From JACJYC01 sp964558465 (GTDB lineage: Bacteria > Bacteroidota > Bacteroidia > Chitinophagales > Saprospiraceae), in assembly GCA_964558465.1 (NCBI GenBank), contig CAZLEF010000044.1, forward strand, positions 1 to 54,833: a DNA stretch of 54,833 bases. Direction: 5' to 3'. Positions within the stretch are counted from its first letter, which is position 1. The number at the start of each line of letters is the position of its first letter. Under the pieces are notes generated by a model. The model was given only the letters and a program-made list of their open reading frames with translations. It was not told where the DNA came from and ran no database searches. The translations under genes and the position numbers were made by a program. Positions 42,941 through 52,140 of this stretch are shown here, piece after piece.

Positions 42941-43219
42941 ATACCGCCTCGCCAGCTTTTCCCATTCCTCCTCAATCGAACCGCTGAAAAAAGGTTTCCC
43001 CGCCCGGCGGTACCAGTACCCCGCGTTCCATTCGTCGCCTTCGTCCCGGTGCAAAAACGCATGCAACCACGCGCCATCCGCGCCTTCCATATCTTGTGCG
43101 ATCTGATGGGCCTTTTCCCATTCTTGTTTTCGTTGATACCATAAAACCCTTAAGGTATCGGGCATTTTATCCTCCGGTTGGCCGGCATCCAGGCTTTTAA
43201 CAAATAATTCATAAGTCAT
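42932..43219 (-). CDS. Small conserved protein of unknown function
   Basis: The start at 43219 (MTYELFVKSLDAG; 95 residues) is preferred over an upstream ATG at 43288 because the body of the protein begins here. It is rich in Trp, Glu and His, with LWYQRKQEWEKAHQIAQD, WLHAFLHRDEGD and NAGYWYRRAGKPF. Short proteins with this KAHxIAQ...WLHAxLHRxEGD pattern recur in bacteria, but I know no function. There is no signal peptide. The last codons lie inside the intergenic repeat array, which may have altered its C-terminus. Confidence 0.72.
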   Translation of the reverse strand: MTYELFVKSLDAGQPEDKMPDTLRVLWYQRKQEWEKAHQIAQDMEGADGAWLHAFLHRDEGDEWNAGYWYRRAGKPFFSGSIEEEWEKLARRYCN

Positions 43220-43394
43220 TTTCCATACCAAATTTGGATGAACCGCAAGAATACAATATTTTGGGCCGTTATAAAAGAGCTGAATCAAAACCCGGGGCTA
43301 AATGCGACCCATTTGGATAATCCCGTCCAAAAGTTCACCATCTCAAACAATAATCGAAACGCATTCTTAATTCATAACAGTTAAACTACGTACC

Positions 43395-43730
43395 ATGGGT
43401 AAATTCGTAATCTCCAAAAGAACGAACGGCGAATTTCAATTCAATCTCAAAGCCGACAATGGCCAGGTAATCCTTTCCAGCGAAGGATACGCCTCAAAGG
43501 CCAGTTGCCAGAACGGGATTGAATCGGTTCGCAATAATTCTCAGGAAGAAAGCCGGTTTGAATTGAAAACCGCCAAAAACGGCAAATTCTTTTTCAACCT
43601 GAAAGCGACGAACGGCCAGGTGATCGGTTCAAGTGAAATGTACGAAAGCGAATCCGGTCGCAAAAACGGGATCGAGTCGGTTAAAAAGAACGCTCCCGGC
43701 GCAAAGGTGGAAGATTCAACCTTAGCCTGA
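43395..43730 (+). CDS. YegP-like (DUF1508/UPF0339) tandem-domain protein
   Basis: The 111-residue product has two copies of the DUF1508 unit (about 1-50 and 53-105). Each has the pattern (G)xFxFNLKAxNGQVIxSSExYxSxxxxxNGIESVxxN. This is the YegP architecture. Function in the family is uncertain; a stress-related role is often suggested. It is monocistronic, with a region of about 100 bases on each side, and has no signal peptide. Confidence 0.9.
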   Translation: MGKFVISKRTNGEFQFNLKADNGQVILSSEGYASKASCQNGIESVRNNSQEESRFELKTAKNGKFFFNLKATNGQVIGSSEMYESESGRKNGIESVKKNAPGAKVEDSTLA

Positions 43731-43826
43731 TATATCTTTAGGCTTTTCAATCGAAGCGGATATCGCCCGTTCATTGAATCCGGTGCGACATCCGCTTCCT
43801 GGTTTTAAACCCTCCAAATCCGTCGT

Positions 43827-44810
43827 ATGAACTTCCGGAAACTGGGAAAAACGGGCTTTGTGGTATCCGAAATCAGCCTGGGCGCATGGCAGATCGGCGG
43901 TAAATGGGGCGAGCCGTTCAACCAGGTCACTGCCGACCGGATCCTGAATGCAGCCGTTGATCGCGGCGTGAATTTTATTGACACAGCGGATGTTTACAGC
44001 GACGGCGAAAGTGAAAAAGCGGTCGGACGGCTGATCAAATCCCGCAGTGAAAGGGTCTATGTCGCAACAAAATGCGGAAGGCGGTTGAAACCGCACGTCA
44101 ACAGCAATTATACAGTGGATGATCTGCGCCGGTTTGTTGACGACAGCCTCTCCAACCTGGGCCTCGACACCATCGACCTGATCCAACTCCATTGTCCGCC
44201 CACAGAAGTATATTATCGCCCGGAAATTTTTGCATTGTTCGACCGGCTGAAACAGGAGGGAAAGATCAGAAGCCTCGGCGTCAGCGTGGAAAAAGTGGAA
44301 GAGGGCCTCAAAGCCATCGAATATGCAAATGTGGACACGGTCCAGATCATTTTTAATGTCTTCCGGCAACGCCCGGCGGACCTGTTTTTGAAAGAAGCCG
44401 CTAAAAAAAATGTGGGGATCATCGCCCGCGTACCGCTTGCAAGCGGCCTGTTGAGCGGCCAATACCATAAAAACACCGAATTCAAACCTGGCGATCACCG
44501 GTATTTTAACCGCGAAGGCGCGGCTTTCGATAAAGGGGAAACTTTCTCCGGGGTAAATTATGAAACCGGCCTGAAAGCCGTTGAGGCATTAAAAAATTTT
44601 TTCCCGAAAACTCCGCTTGCCAATATCGCCCTGAGGTGGATCCTGATGTTTGATGAGGTGAGTTGCGTAATTCCCGGCGCCTCCCGTCTGGAACAGATGG
44701 AAATGAACCTCCAGGCCGCCGGAATGCCCCCCCTGTCCAAAGAAGATATGGCTTTTATCTCCGGCGTTTATCAGCAATACATCAAAAACCCCGTCCACTA
44801 TTTATGGTAA
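43827..44810 (+). CDS. Aldo/keto reductase
   Basis: The 327-residue product matches the aldo/keto reductase fold. The catalytic tetrad is visible: Asp52 and Tyr57 (FIDTADVY), Lys82 (VATKCG) and His122 (IQLHCPP). The NADPH-binding end is around VIPGASRLEQMEMNL (about 285-300). It has no signal peptide and is cytoplasmic. It probably reduces small aldehydes or sugars; the substrate is not inferable. It converges on uvrA with a repeat array between them. Confidence 0.93.
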   Translation: MNFRKLGKTGFVVSEISLGAWQIGGKWGEPFNQVTADRILNAAVDRGVNFIDTADVYSDGESEKAVGRLIKSRSERVYVATKCGRRLKPHVNSNYTVDDLRRFVDDSLSNLGLDTIDLIQLHCPPTEVYYRPEIFALFDRLKQEGKIRSLGVSVEKVEEGLKAIEYANVDTVQIIFNVFRQRPADLFLKEAAKKNVGIIARVPLASGLLSGQYHKNTEFKPGDHRYFNREGAAFDKGETFSGVNYETGLKAVEALKNFFPKTPLANIALRWILMFDEVSCVIPGASRLEQMEMNLQAAGMPPLSKEDMAFISGVYQQYIKNPVHYLW

Positions 44811-44896
44811 CCCCCAAAACTGAGGAATCGAGGAATCGAGGATGCGAGGATGCGAAGAACCCCAAACCCCAAACCCCAAACTCCAAACCCCAAACC
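44811..44896. repeat. Intergenic array (GAGGAATC, CCCCAAA words)
   Basis: GAGGAATCGAGGAATCGAG and GATGCGAG units are followed by CCCCAAAC heptamer/octamer units up to the stop of uvrA. The same two words occur together at 23190-23350, more than 20 kb away. It lies between convergent genes. Confidence 0.9.
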
Positions 44897-47733
44897 TACC
44901 CCAGCTTCTCCGCCAAATACTGCCCCGTAAACGACCCCTTCACCTTCGTCAACCCCTCCGGCGGGCCCTCGTAAAGCAAATAACCACCGTCTTTTCCGCC
45001 TTCAGGCCCCAGGTCGATTACCCAATCAGCCGATTTGATCACCTCCATATTGTGCTCCACGATCAGCACCGAATGCCCTTTTTCAACCAGTGCGTTAAAG
45101 GCTTTCAGCAACTTGCTGATGTCATGGAAATGCAAACCCGTGGTCGGTTCATCAAAAATAAACAGGATATGGTCCGATGACCGTTCCTTGGTCAGAAAAC
45201 TGGCGAGTTTGATCCGCTGAGCCTCGCCGCCCGACAAGGTACTGGATGATTGGCCCAGTTTGACATAACCCAGGCCGACATCAAAAAGCGGCTGGATTTT
45301 ATGGACCACTTCCCGGGCGCCTTTAAAAAATTCAAGGGCCTCCTCAACGCTCAGGTCCAGGATCTCAAAAATATTTTTCCCCTTGTACTGCACTTCCAGA
45401 ATCTCGGGTTTGAATCTCTTTCCCCCGCATTCCTCACATTCCAGCCGTACATCTGCCAGGAATTGCATTTCCACAATCTGTTCGCCCTCGCCTTTGCAGG
45501 AATCGCACCGGCCGCCGTCCACATTAAAACTGAAAAACCCGGCTGTATATCCCCGGATCTTTGATAACTGCTGGCCGGCAAGCAGGGTGCGGATGGCATC
45601 GTAAGCCTTTACATAGGTTACGGGGTTGGATCTGGACGACTTGCCGATCGGGTTTTGGTTCACCATTTCCACGCCGGTCAGGGTTTTCAGGTCGCCCGTA
45701 AGCGCCTTATAGTATCCAGGGGTCGAAGTGTTTTCGCCAAAATGCCGCATCAGGGCAGGGTAGAGGATTTGTTTGACCAGGGTGGTTTTTCCCGACCCCG
45801 AAACGCCGGTCACCACAGTGATGGTATTCAGCGGTATTTTCACGCTGATTCCCTTCAGGTTGTGCTGCCGGGCGCTTTCCAGTTGCAGAAAATGTACGCT
45901 TTTCCGCCGGACTGCCGGCACCGGGATCGTTTTCCTGCCGCTCATGTAGAGCGTTGTCAGGCTGCTGGCCGCCTCATCATATATTCGTTCGTACCGGCCC
46001 GCAAAAACCACTTCGCCACCGTGTATGCCGGCCTCCGGACCGATATCAACCAGGTAATCGGCATTTTTGATCACATCTTCTTCATGTTCCACCACGACGA
46101 CGGTATTGCCGAGGTCCCGCAGAGATTTTAACACACCGACCAGCCGGTTGGTATCCCGGGGGTGCAAACCAACGCTGGGTTCGTCCAGGATATACATCGA
46201 ACTGGTGAGGTTGCTGCCCAATGTCCGGGTGAGGTTGATCCGCTGGGTCTCGCCGCCGCTCAGGGTGGAGGAAATGCGGCCAAGGTTCAGATAGGTGAGG
46301 CCAAGATCGCACATGAATTTTAGCCGGTTGCGGATTTCGAGGAGCAGCCGTTTCCCGATTTTCAGATCAAATTCGGAAAGTTCGAGCCGGTCAAAATAAT
46401 CTCTTAACTCGTCGATTGGAACCTGGGTAAGTTCGCTGATGGCTTTCCCGCTCACTTTTACATAACCGGCTTCCGGCCGTAGCCGTCCGCCCTCGCAGAC
46501 ATGGCAAACCGTGCGCCCCCGGTAACGGGCCAGCGTTACACGGTTCTGAATTTTGTAGGTTTTTTCTTCAAGTTCCTGAAAAAAGGCATTGATGCCTGAA
46601 AAATGCTCGTTGCCGGTCCACAATAATCGCCTTTCTTCCCGGCCCAACTCCTGATAAGGGGTATGCACCGGGAATTTGAACCGGTGGGCGACCTTCAGGA
46701 ATTCTTCCAGCCAGAGGCCGTATTTTTCACCTTTCCAACAGGCAATTGCGCCTTCGAATACGGACAATCCCGGGTCGGGCACAACCTTGTTTTCGTCGAT
46801 GCCCATCACCAGGCTGAAACCCTCACATTGGGGGCAGGCGCCGAAAGGATTGTTGAAATTGAAGAGTTGGGGGGTGGGCTCGATAAAAGCCATGCCGTCC
46901 AGTTCAAACCGGTTGTTGAAGGCTTTTAACGGTTGGCCTTCCACCGTCACCAGGCAGTCTCCTTCACTTTCGTAAAAGGCAGTCTGAACCGAGTCCGCAA
47001 TACGGCGGGTATTGGCCTCATCTTCGGGTTCTGAAGTAAAACGGTCGATCAGGATGAGAATGTTGAGTTTTTCAATTTCAGATAATTTCTTGAGGGTCAG
47101 CTTTTTTTCCTGTTCCAGGAAATCTTCGATCCGGACGAACTCCCCCTTGAATTCCAGACGGGTATAACCCTTCTGAAGGAGTAATCGGAGTTCCTGCCCC
47201 AGTTCCCGGTCTTTGTATTTGTAGGGCAGCCCGATCAGCAACTGTACCCTGGTACCGGAAGGAAAGCCGGTAATATAATCCACCACATCGGCCACCTCGT
47301 GTTTTTTTACCTGCTCCCCGGAAACAGGCGAATAGGTTTTGCCGATCCGGGCGTAAAGCAACCGGAGAAAATCATATATTTCAGTAAGCGTACCCACCGT
47401 TGACCGGGCATTGGCCGTACTGACCTTCTGTTCGATCGCAATGGCCGGACAAATCCCTTTGATGAAATCTACGTCGGGTTTTTTCATGCGCATCAGGAAC
47501 TGCCGCGCATAGGAAGACAGGCTTTCCACGTACCGGCGCTGACCTTCGGCGAACAGGGTGTCCATGGTGATCGAAGATTTACCCGATCCCGAAACGCCTG
47601 TGACAACGACCAACTGATTCTTGGGGATCTTCAGGTCGACATTCTTCAGATTATTTGCCCTTGCGCCCTTGATGAAAATGGAGTTGCGCAGTTCGGCGTG
47701 CTCATCCGGCGCCCCGTTATTTTGCATAGTCAT
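44896..47733 (-). CDS. uvrA: Excinuclease ABC subunit A (UvrA)
   Basis: The 945-residue product is full length. It recognises DNA lesions with UvrB in nucleotide excision repair. Two ABC ATPase modules are visible. The first has Walker A GVSGSGKSS (about 48-56), signature STLSGGETQR and ILDEPSVGLHP. The second has GVSGSGKTT, signature STLSGGEAQR and IFDEPTTGLH. The C-terminal zinc module is intact (CDSCKGEGE ... CEECGGKRF). In the first zinc module only the second pair is present (CPQC). The first pair is replaced around NNRFELDG, which I believe is frequent in Bacteroidetes homologues. The gene is 24 bases downstream of the amidase gene, but a terminator-like hairpin spans that junction. Confidence 0.97.
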   Translation of the reverse strand: MTMQNNGAPDEHAELRNSIFIKGARANNLKNVDLKIPKNQLVVVTGVSGSGKSSITMDTLFAEGQRRYVESLSSYARQFLMRMKKPDVDFIKGICPAIAIEQKVSTANARSTVGTLTEIYDFLRLLYARIGKTYSPVSGEQVKKHEVADVVDYITGFPSGTRVQLLIGLPYKYKDRELGQELRLLLQKGYTRLEFKGEFVRIEDFLEQEKKLTLKKLSEIEKLNILILIDRFTSEPEDEANTRRIADSVQTAFYESEGDCLVTVEGQPLKAFNNRFELDGMAFIEPTPQLFNFNNPFGACPQCEGFSLVMGIDENKVVPDPGLSVFEGAIACWKGEKYGLWLEEFLKVAHRFKFPVHTPYQELGREERRLLWTGNEHFSGINAFFQELEEKTYKIQNRVTLARYRGRTVCHVCEGGRLRPEAGYVKVSGKAISELTQVPIDELRDYFDRLELSEFDLKIGKRLLLEIRNRLKFMCDLGLTYLNLGRISSTLSGGETQRINLTRTLGSNLTSSMYILDEPSVGLHPRDTNRLVGVLKSLRDLGNTVVVVEHEEDVIKNADYLVDIGPEAGIHGGEVVFAGRYERIYDEAASSLTTLYMSGRKTIPVPAVRRKSVHFLQLESARQHNLKGISVKIPLNTITVVTGVSGSGKTTLVKQILYPALMRHFGENTSTPGYYKALTGDLKTLTGVEMVNQNPIGKSSRSNPVTYVKAYDAIRTLLAGQQLSKIRGYTAGFFSFNVDGGRCDSCKGEGEQIVEMQFLADVRLECEECGGKRFKPEILEVQYKGKNIFEILDLSVEEALEFFKGAREVVHKIQPLFDVGLGYVKLGQSSSTLSGGEAQRIKLASFLTKERSSDHILFIFDEPTTGLHFHDISKLLKAFNALVEKGHSVLIVEHNMEVIKSADWVIDLGPEGGKDGGYLLYEGPPEGLTKVKGSFTGQYLAEKLG

Positions 47734-47745
47734 TGTTTATTCGGC

Positions 47746-47770
47746 AAAAGGGCTAAGTCACAGCCCTTTT
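47746..47770 (-). terminator. Hairpin with T-run spanning the amidase stop codon
   Basis: The arms AAAAGGGCT and AGCCCTTTT (9 bp) enclose a 7-base loop that contains part of the amidase stop codon. On the minus strand the stem is followed by TTTT, the form of a small intrinsic terminator. It would reduce read-through from the amidase gene into uvrA, or be an attenuator. Confidence 0.5.
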
Positions 47771-48690
47771 TCTTCCACTTCCAGGATAGCGGCCACATGG
47801 GCGTCGGCGATTTTTTGGCGGACCGCGTCCTTGTTGAGTTCCATCGCTTCCCGCTTGTTGTTGTAAAACCCGTTTTCCGTGAGAATAGCGGTCATTTTGG
47901 TTTTCCGGATGACATAAAACTGGCTTTCAGGCCTCGATTTGAGGTGCCGGTTTTTGAATCCGGTTTTTTCGATGAGGTGTTTATGGAAGATCGAAGCCAG
48001 CAACTGACCTTTTTTGCTGCCATGGTAAAACCAGGTCTCTATCCCGCTGATATTGTCCGGGGCCCAGCTTTTGGCGGAGGCGGCAGGGGCGGCGTTGGCG
48101 TGGATGGATACAAACAATTTGGGCAGATCTGATTTCAGGTTATTTGCCCGGTTGACCCTTCCTTCCAGGAAATCGTCGATGTCTACCTCAGGAACCGTAA
48201 TAAAGTATTTCACTCCTTTTTCATCGAGTTTTTCTTTGATCCGCCGGACAATATCGCGGTTGAACTCGTATTCCATCAGTTGGGTTTCGCCGTCGTCAAA
48301 TACCGGCGACCGTTTTCCAGGCGTTTTTTTGCCGTGGCCGTTGTCGAGGCACCACATATAGCGGTTGGTCGATTCCGGCGTTTCCACCTTGACCGGTTCT
48401 TCTTTGGGGGGCTCTACCTTGGGCGGTTCAGGTTGATCGGGCTGGTCAAAAATATCCTCTTCAAATTCTTTGTCCGGTTCGCCGGGTTTGATGTCCACAT
48501 GGTCCTGTTCATTGGCAATGACTACGATCGTATCCGGCTTGATCTCAGAACCGTCCTCGGGTATTCCTTCCTCTGGTGTGATCGGCTTTGGCTTAACTGG
48601 TGGCTTGGTCTCAGGCGCAGGTTTCTTTTTTCCTCCTCCGAAAATGGAAGAGAAAAGGCCGGCAATGGCATCCAATATTTTTTTGAACAT
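47758..48690 (-). CDS. N-acetylmuramoyl-L-alanine amidase (Amidase_3)
   Basis: The start at 48690 (MFKKILDAIAGLF; 310 residues) is preferred over a frame opening 16 codons earlier. The N-terminus is a short amphipathic/hydrophobic segment, not a classic signal peptide. A Pro/Glu/Lys-rich linker follows (about 20-110, PETKPPVKPKP and PEPPKVEPPKEEP). The catalytic domain occupies 110-310: zinc ligands are His119 (DNGHGKKTPG), a Glu near 140 (LMEYEFNR) and His197 (SIHANA), and the catalytic Glu is in LTENGFYNN. It cleaves the amide between MurNAc and the stem peptide. The export route is unclear without a signal peptide; amidases of this form also occur in phage-tail-like contexts, but none is visible here. 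Confidence 0.9.
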   Translation of the reverse strand: MFKKILDAIAGLFSSIFGGGKKKPAPETKPPVKPKPITPEEGIPEDGSEIKPDTIVVIANEQDHVDIKPGEPDKEFEEDIFDQPDQPEPPKVEPPKEEPVKVETPESTNRYMWCLDNGHGKKTPGKRSPVFDDGETQLMEYEFNRDIVRRIKEKLDEKGVKYFITVPEVDIDDFLEGRVNRANNLKSDLPKLFVSIHANAAPAASAKSWAPDNISGIETWFYHGSKKGQLLASIFHKHLIEKTGFKNRHLKSRPESQFYVIRKTKMTAILTENGFYNNKREAMELNKDAVRQKIADAHVAAILEVEEKGL

Positions 48691-48831
48691 AAGGCTGATT
48701 TTAAAACCGTTGTTGAATTCCTGGTGTGAAAATCGCAAAAAATCCCGGATTAGATTTGATCTGTTGGATTTTTTCTGAAAAAGCGTATGTTTGGGTCAAT
48801 AGAAACAAGGATTAAACGAAAAACCGGCTGT

Positions 48832-51800
48832 ATGCGATATATCCTTCCCATACTGGGATGTTTGTTTTTGATTTCCTGTCAGAAAAAACAGGCGCCAACC
48901 CTGGTTGAACGGCAGGGCAAAACTGTTTTTGTTTTCCAGACCCCGGTTGACAGCACCCGCTCCAGGGACGAAGCCATCTTAAAGGTATTCAACGCCCTTT
49001 CACAGGACACGACATTCCGTTTTGAGATCCTCAATGATTTTTCCTGGCTCGACGAAGATTCGCTCACCCGTGCCGGCGCCGTCGTATTCCTGGATGTACT
49101 GGAGGACAGTATCAAAATCTGGCAAAGGACGGCCCTGCAACGGTATATTGAAGCCGGCGGCGGCATGATGGTGATCGATGACCACCGGGTCACGCCTTAC
49201 CTCTGGAATTGGTACGACCGCTTGCTGAACGACACCATTCCCCCGGATACAACGGCCGGGCCACTGGAGTTTTTGCAGTTTGGCGGCGGCCGTATCGTGC
49301 GCAATGATACCTCCCCCACCGACTCAACCATAAACTGGCGGGACCCGGTTGAAAAAGCCCTGGAATTCGCGATCGGAGACAATACTTATGACCCGGCCCT
49401 GATGCGAACACCAATGGCGCCGGAATGGTCCAAATTTACCCGCAAGGTACTCGATGATGATATCTACGAACCCATGGAAATGGTAATCCTGCCGTTTGGC
49501 GAGGTTTTATTCCTGGAACGCAGGGGCAAAATAAAATTATACGATCCAGCCCTCGGACAAACCCGGGTGATCGCTGAAATGAGCGTATGTACCGAGGGCA
49601 ACTACGAAGACGGCCTTCACGGCCTGGCCCTCGATCCTGGTTACGGACGTGAAAACCATTATCTGTATTTGTATTACTCGCCACCCTGCGATACCCCCTA
49701 TCAATACCTTTCCCGGTTCGTTTTTAAAAACAAGGCGCTTGAACGGGATTCGGAAATTGTCATGCTCAAGGTGTTTGTCCAGCGCGAAACTTGTTGCCAT
49801 TCCGGCGGCTCGGTGGAATTTGGCCCCGACGGCCTTTTGTATTTATCCACCGGGGATAACACCAGTTCCAAGGCCTCCGACGGGTATACCCCTACCGATG
49901 AAAGGCCGGGCCGCGGCCCTTATGACGCCCAGAAATCCAGCGGCAATACCCACGACCTGCGCGGCAAGGTGATCCGGATCCGACCCGAACCGGATGGAAC
50001 CTATTCGGTCCCGGACGGCAATCTCTTCCCAAAAGACGGATCAAAAGGCCGCCCTGAAATTTATACCATGGGGTGCCGCAACCCCTTCCGGATTACCATC
50101 GACCCAAAAACCAATATTCTCTATTGGGGCGACGTCGGCCCGGATGTCGGCGCCGACGGCCGGTATGGTCCGCAAAGTTATGACGAATGGAACCAGGCCC
50201 GGTCTGCCGGTTATTTCGGCTGGCCCTATTTTGTGGCCGACAACAAGGCCTACCCTGACCGGAATTTCGAAACCGACAGCGTGGGCGCCCCGCAGGATCC
50301 GCTCCGGCCTGTAAACGACTCGCCCAACAATACCGGCGCCCGCGAATTGCCACCCGCTCAACCCGCGATGATCTGGTACCCCTATGGTCCTTCCAAAGAA
50401 TTTCCTTTGCTGGGGGAAGGGAGCCGGAGCGCGATGGCCGGACCATTTTATTACACCGATGGGCTGATGCCGCTTTCCAACATCAAATTCCCGGAATATT
50501 ATACCGGCAAATGGTTTATCTACGAATGGGCCCGGAGTTGGATCAAGGTGGTCACTTTCGACGACCGCCAAAACCCGGTCCAGATAGAAGCCTTTATGCC
50601 GGATATGCCCCTCAGCAAACCGATCGACATGAAGTTTGGCCCGGACGGCGCCTTATACATCCTTGAATACGGCAACATGTATTTTATGGATAATCCCGAT
50701 GCCCGCCTGGTCAAGATCGAATTTGCCAAAAATAACCGCCCGCCGGTAGCAAGGCTCGGGGCCGACAGGTTGGCCGGATCGGCGCCGTTGAAGGTCCGCT
50801 TTTCTGCCGAAACTTCCACCGACCTGGACAAAGGGGACAGTCTTTCCTTTTTGTGGTATTTTGACGGGCAGGATAAGCCGCTTTCCGGCGCTCAGGTGAC
50901 GTATACTTTTTATGAAAACGGCCTTTTTCAACCCAAATTGAAGGTGATCGACCGCAAGGGGGCAACTTCGGAGGCCACTGTTGAAATTGAGGTCGGCAAC
51001 AGCCCTCCATCGGTTACGGTCGCAAGCTCTGCCAATCAATCATTTTATTTCGGGGAGGAATCGATCTGGCCTTATCAGGTTGTGATCGATGATCCGGAAG
51101 ACCAAACCAGCGGCGGTATCGACGCGAACCGGGCATTGGTCAATTTTGTTTATGTTTCGGATCCGGATTATCTGCAAGACCTCATCAGTGGCGAGGCCGT
51201 TTTGCCGGAAGGTCCGCTTCGTTTTGTAGAAGGGGCCCGCCTGATCCAGAACAGCGATTGTTTTTCCTGCCACCATGTGGATCAAAATAATATCGGACCA
51301 TCGTATGCCGATGTCGCCAAACGGTATGGCTCCGATCCACAGACGGTCGACCAGTTGGCCCGTAAAATTCAGCAAGGGGGGGCTGGGGGGTGGGGCGAAC
51401 GAATGATGTCGGCGCACCCGCAACTCGACCTGGAGACCACGCGCACAATGGTCCGGTATATTCTTTCGCTGGATGAATCGGATAAACGGCCCCTGCAAGG
51501 CCAATTGGTCCTCCGGGAACATATCGCCGACCTCAAAACCCTGGTCCCGGCAGGCGAAGGAATGGCGCCAAAACGACCCGGCGGATACGTTTTCAGCGCA
51601 GCTTACAAGGATATGGGCAATCGCCAGGCAAGGCCCCAGACCGGACGATTGATCAATATTCTTCGTTATCCTAGAATAAATGCTGAAAATATCAAAGGGA
51701 TTTACCTCGGATATGTGCCGAGCGGGAGCGCGCCCGGCGCCCAAAATCAGGTGAACTTTAAGGCGGGTGGGTATCTACGGCTGGAACAGATTGACTTCAC

Positions 51801-52071
51801 CGGCATTCGCAAGATTACGATTCGGATGAGAAACGATACCGCCGCCGTGGTCGCACTTCATCTTGGAAACCCGGCCAACGATCCGGTCGCCGTCAAATCC
51901 CTCGATGCCCCCTCAGATCAGTGGAATGAGGTCGACATTCCGGTAAATTGGTCCGGAAAACAGGATATTTATGTCGTTTTTAAAGGGGAACAATTGGTCG
52001 AAATCAATCATGGGGGCGCTCATATTCCCAAGGATATGTTTTTTGTCGATTGGCTGAAATTTGAACGATAA
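48832..52071 (+). CDS. Multidomain lipoprotein: ThuA-like, glucose/sorbosone dehydrogenase-like propeller, PKD, cytochrome c, carbohydrate-binding
   Basis: The start at 48832 (MRYILPILGC; 1079 residues) gives a lipoprotein signal with lipobox LISC (Cys16), so the protein is anchored in the outer or inner membrane. Domains in order: a ThuA-like segment (about 30-140, GGGMMVIDDH); a PQQ-type glucose/sorbosone dehydrogenase propeller (about 200-620, GLHGLALDPGY, HSGGSVEFGPDGLLYLSTGDN, KVIRIRPEPDG); a PKD domain (about 630-720, SFLWYFDG); a class I cytochrome c (heme motif CFSCH near 805, axial Met later); and a C-terminal carbohydrate-binding-like beta domain (about 890-1079). It likely oxidises a sugar and passes electrons to its own heme. 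Such chains are typical of Bacteroidetes and Verrucomicrobia. Confidence 0.92.
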   Translation: MRYILPILGCLFLISCQKKQAPTLVERQGKTVFVFQTPVDSTRSRDEAILKVFNALSQDTTFRFEILNDFSWLDEDSLTRAGAVVFLDVLEDSIKIWQRTALQRYIEAGGGMMVIDDHRVTPYLWNWYDRLLNDTIPPDTTAGPLEFLQFGGGRIVRNDTSPTDSTINWRDPVEKALEFAIGDNTYDPALMRTPMAPEWSKFTRKVLDDDIYEPMEMVILPFGEVLFLERRGKIKLYDPALGQTRVIAEMSVCTEGNYEDGLHGLALDPGYGRENHYLYLYYSPPCDTPYQYLSRFVFKNKALERDSEIVMLKVFVQRETCCHSGGSVEFGPDGLLYLSTGDNTSSKASDGYTPTDERPGRGPYDAQKSSGNTHDLRGKVIRIRPEPDGTYSVPDGNLFPKDGSKGRPEIYTMGCRNPFRITIDPKTNILYWGDVGPDVGADGRYGPQSYDEWNQARSAGYFGWPYFVADNKAYPDRNFETDSVGAPQDPLRPVNDSPNNTGARELPPAQPAMIWYPYGPSKEFPLLGEGSRSAMAGPFYYTDGLMPLSNIKFPEYYTGKWFIYEWARSWIKVVTFDDRQNPVQIEAFMPDMPLSKPIDMKFGPDGALYILEYGNMYFMDNPDARLVKIEFAKNNRPPVARLGADRLAGSAPLKVRFSAETSTDLDKGDSLSFLWYFDGQDKPLSGAQVTYTFYENGLFQPKLKVIDRKGATSEATVEIEVGNSPPSVTVASSANQSFYFGEESIWPYQVVIDDPEDQTSGGIDANRALVNFVYVSDPDYLQDLISGEAVLPEGPLRFVEGARLIQNSDCFSCHHVDQNNIGPSYADVAKRYGSDPQTVDQLARKIQQGGAGGWGERMMSAHPQLDLETTRTMVRYILSLDESDKRPLQGQLVLREHIADLKTLVPAGEGMAPKRPGGYVFSAAYKDMGNRQARPQTGRLINILRYPRINAENIKGIYLGYVPSGSAPGAQNQVNFKAGGYLRLEQIDFTGIRKITIRMRNDTAAVVALHLGNPANDPVAVKSLDAPSDQWNEVDIPVNWSGKQDIYVVFKGEQLVEINHGGAHIPKDMFFVDWLKFER

Positions 52072-52130
52072 GTACCCCCGACCTCCGGTCCGGGAAAACA
52101 TGTACCCCCGACCTCCGGTCGGGGAACAGA
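52072..52130. repeat. Two copies of a 30-bp palindromic unit
   Basis: The unit GTACCCCCGACCTCCGGTC... occurs at 52072 and again at 52102. In the second copy CCCCGACC-TCC-GGTCGGGG is a perfect 8-bp hairpin (52106-52124); the first copy has one extra C. It lies between convergent genes and may act as terminator or REP element. Confidence 0.88.
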
Positions 52131-52140
52131 TCTGCAAAGC

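Noticed and set aside
47758..48690. Prophage or contractile-injection lysis cassette around the amidase
   Set aside because: No tail, holin or other phage gene is adjacent; neighbours are uvrA and a sugar dehydrogenase-like lipoprotein.
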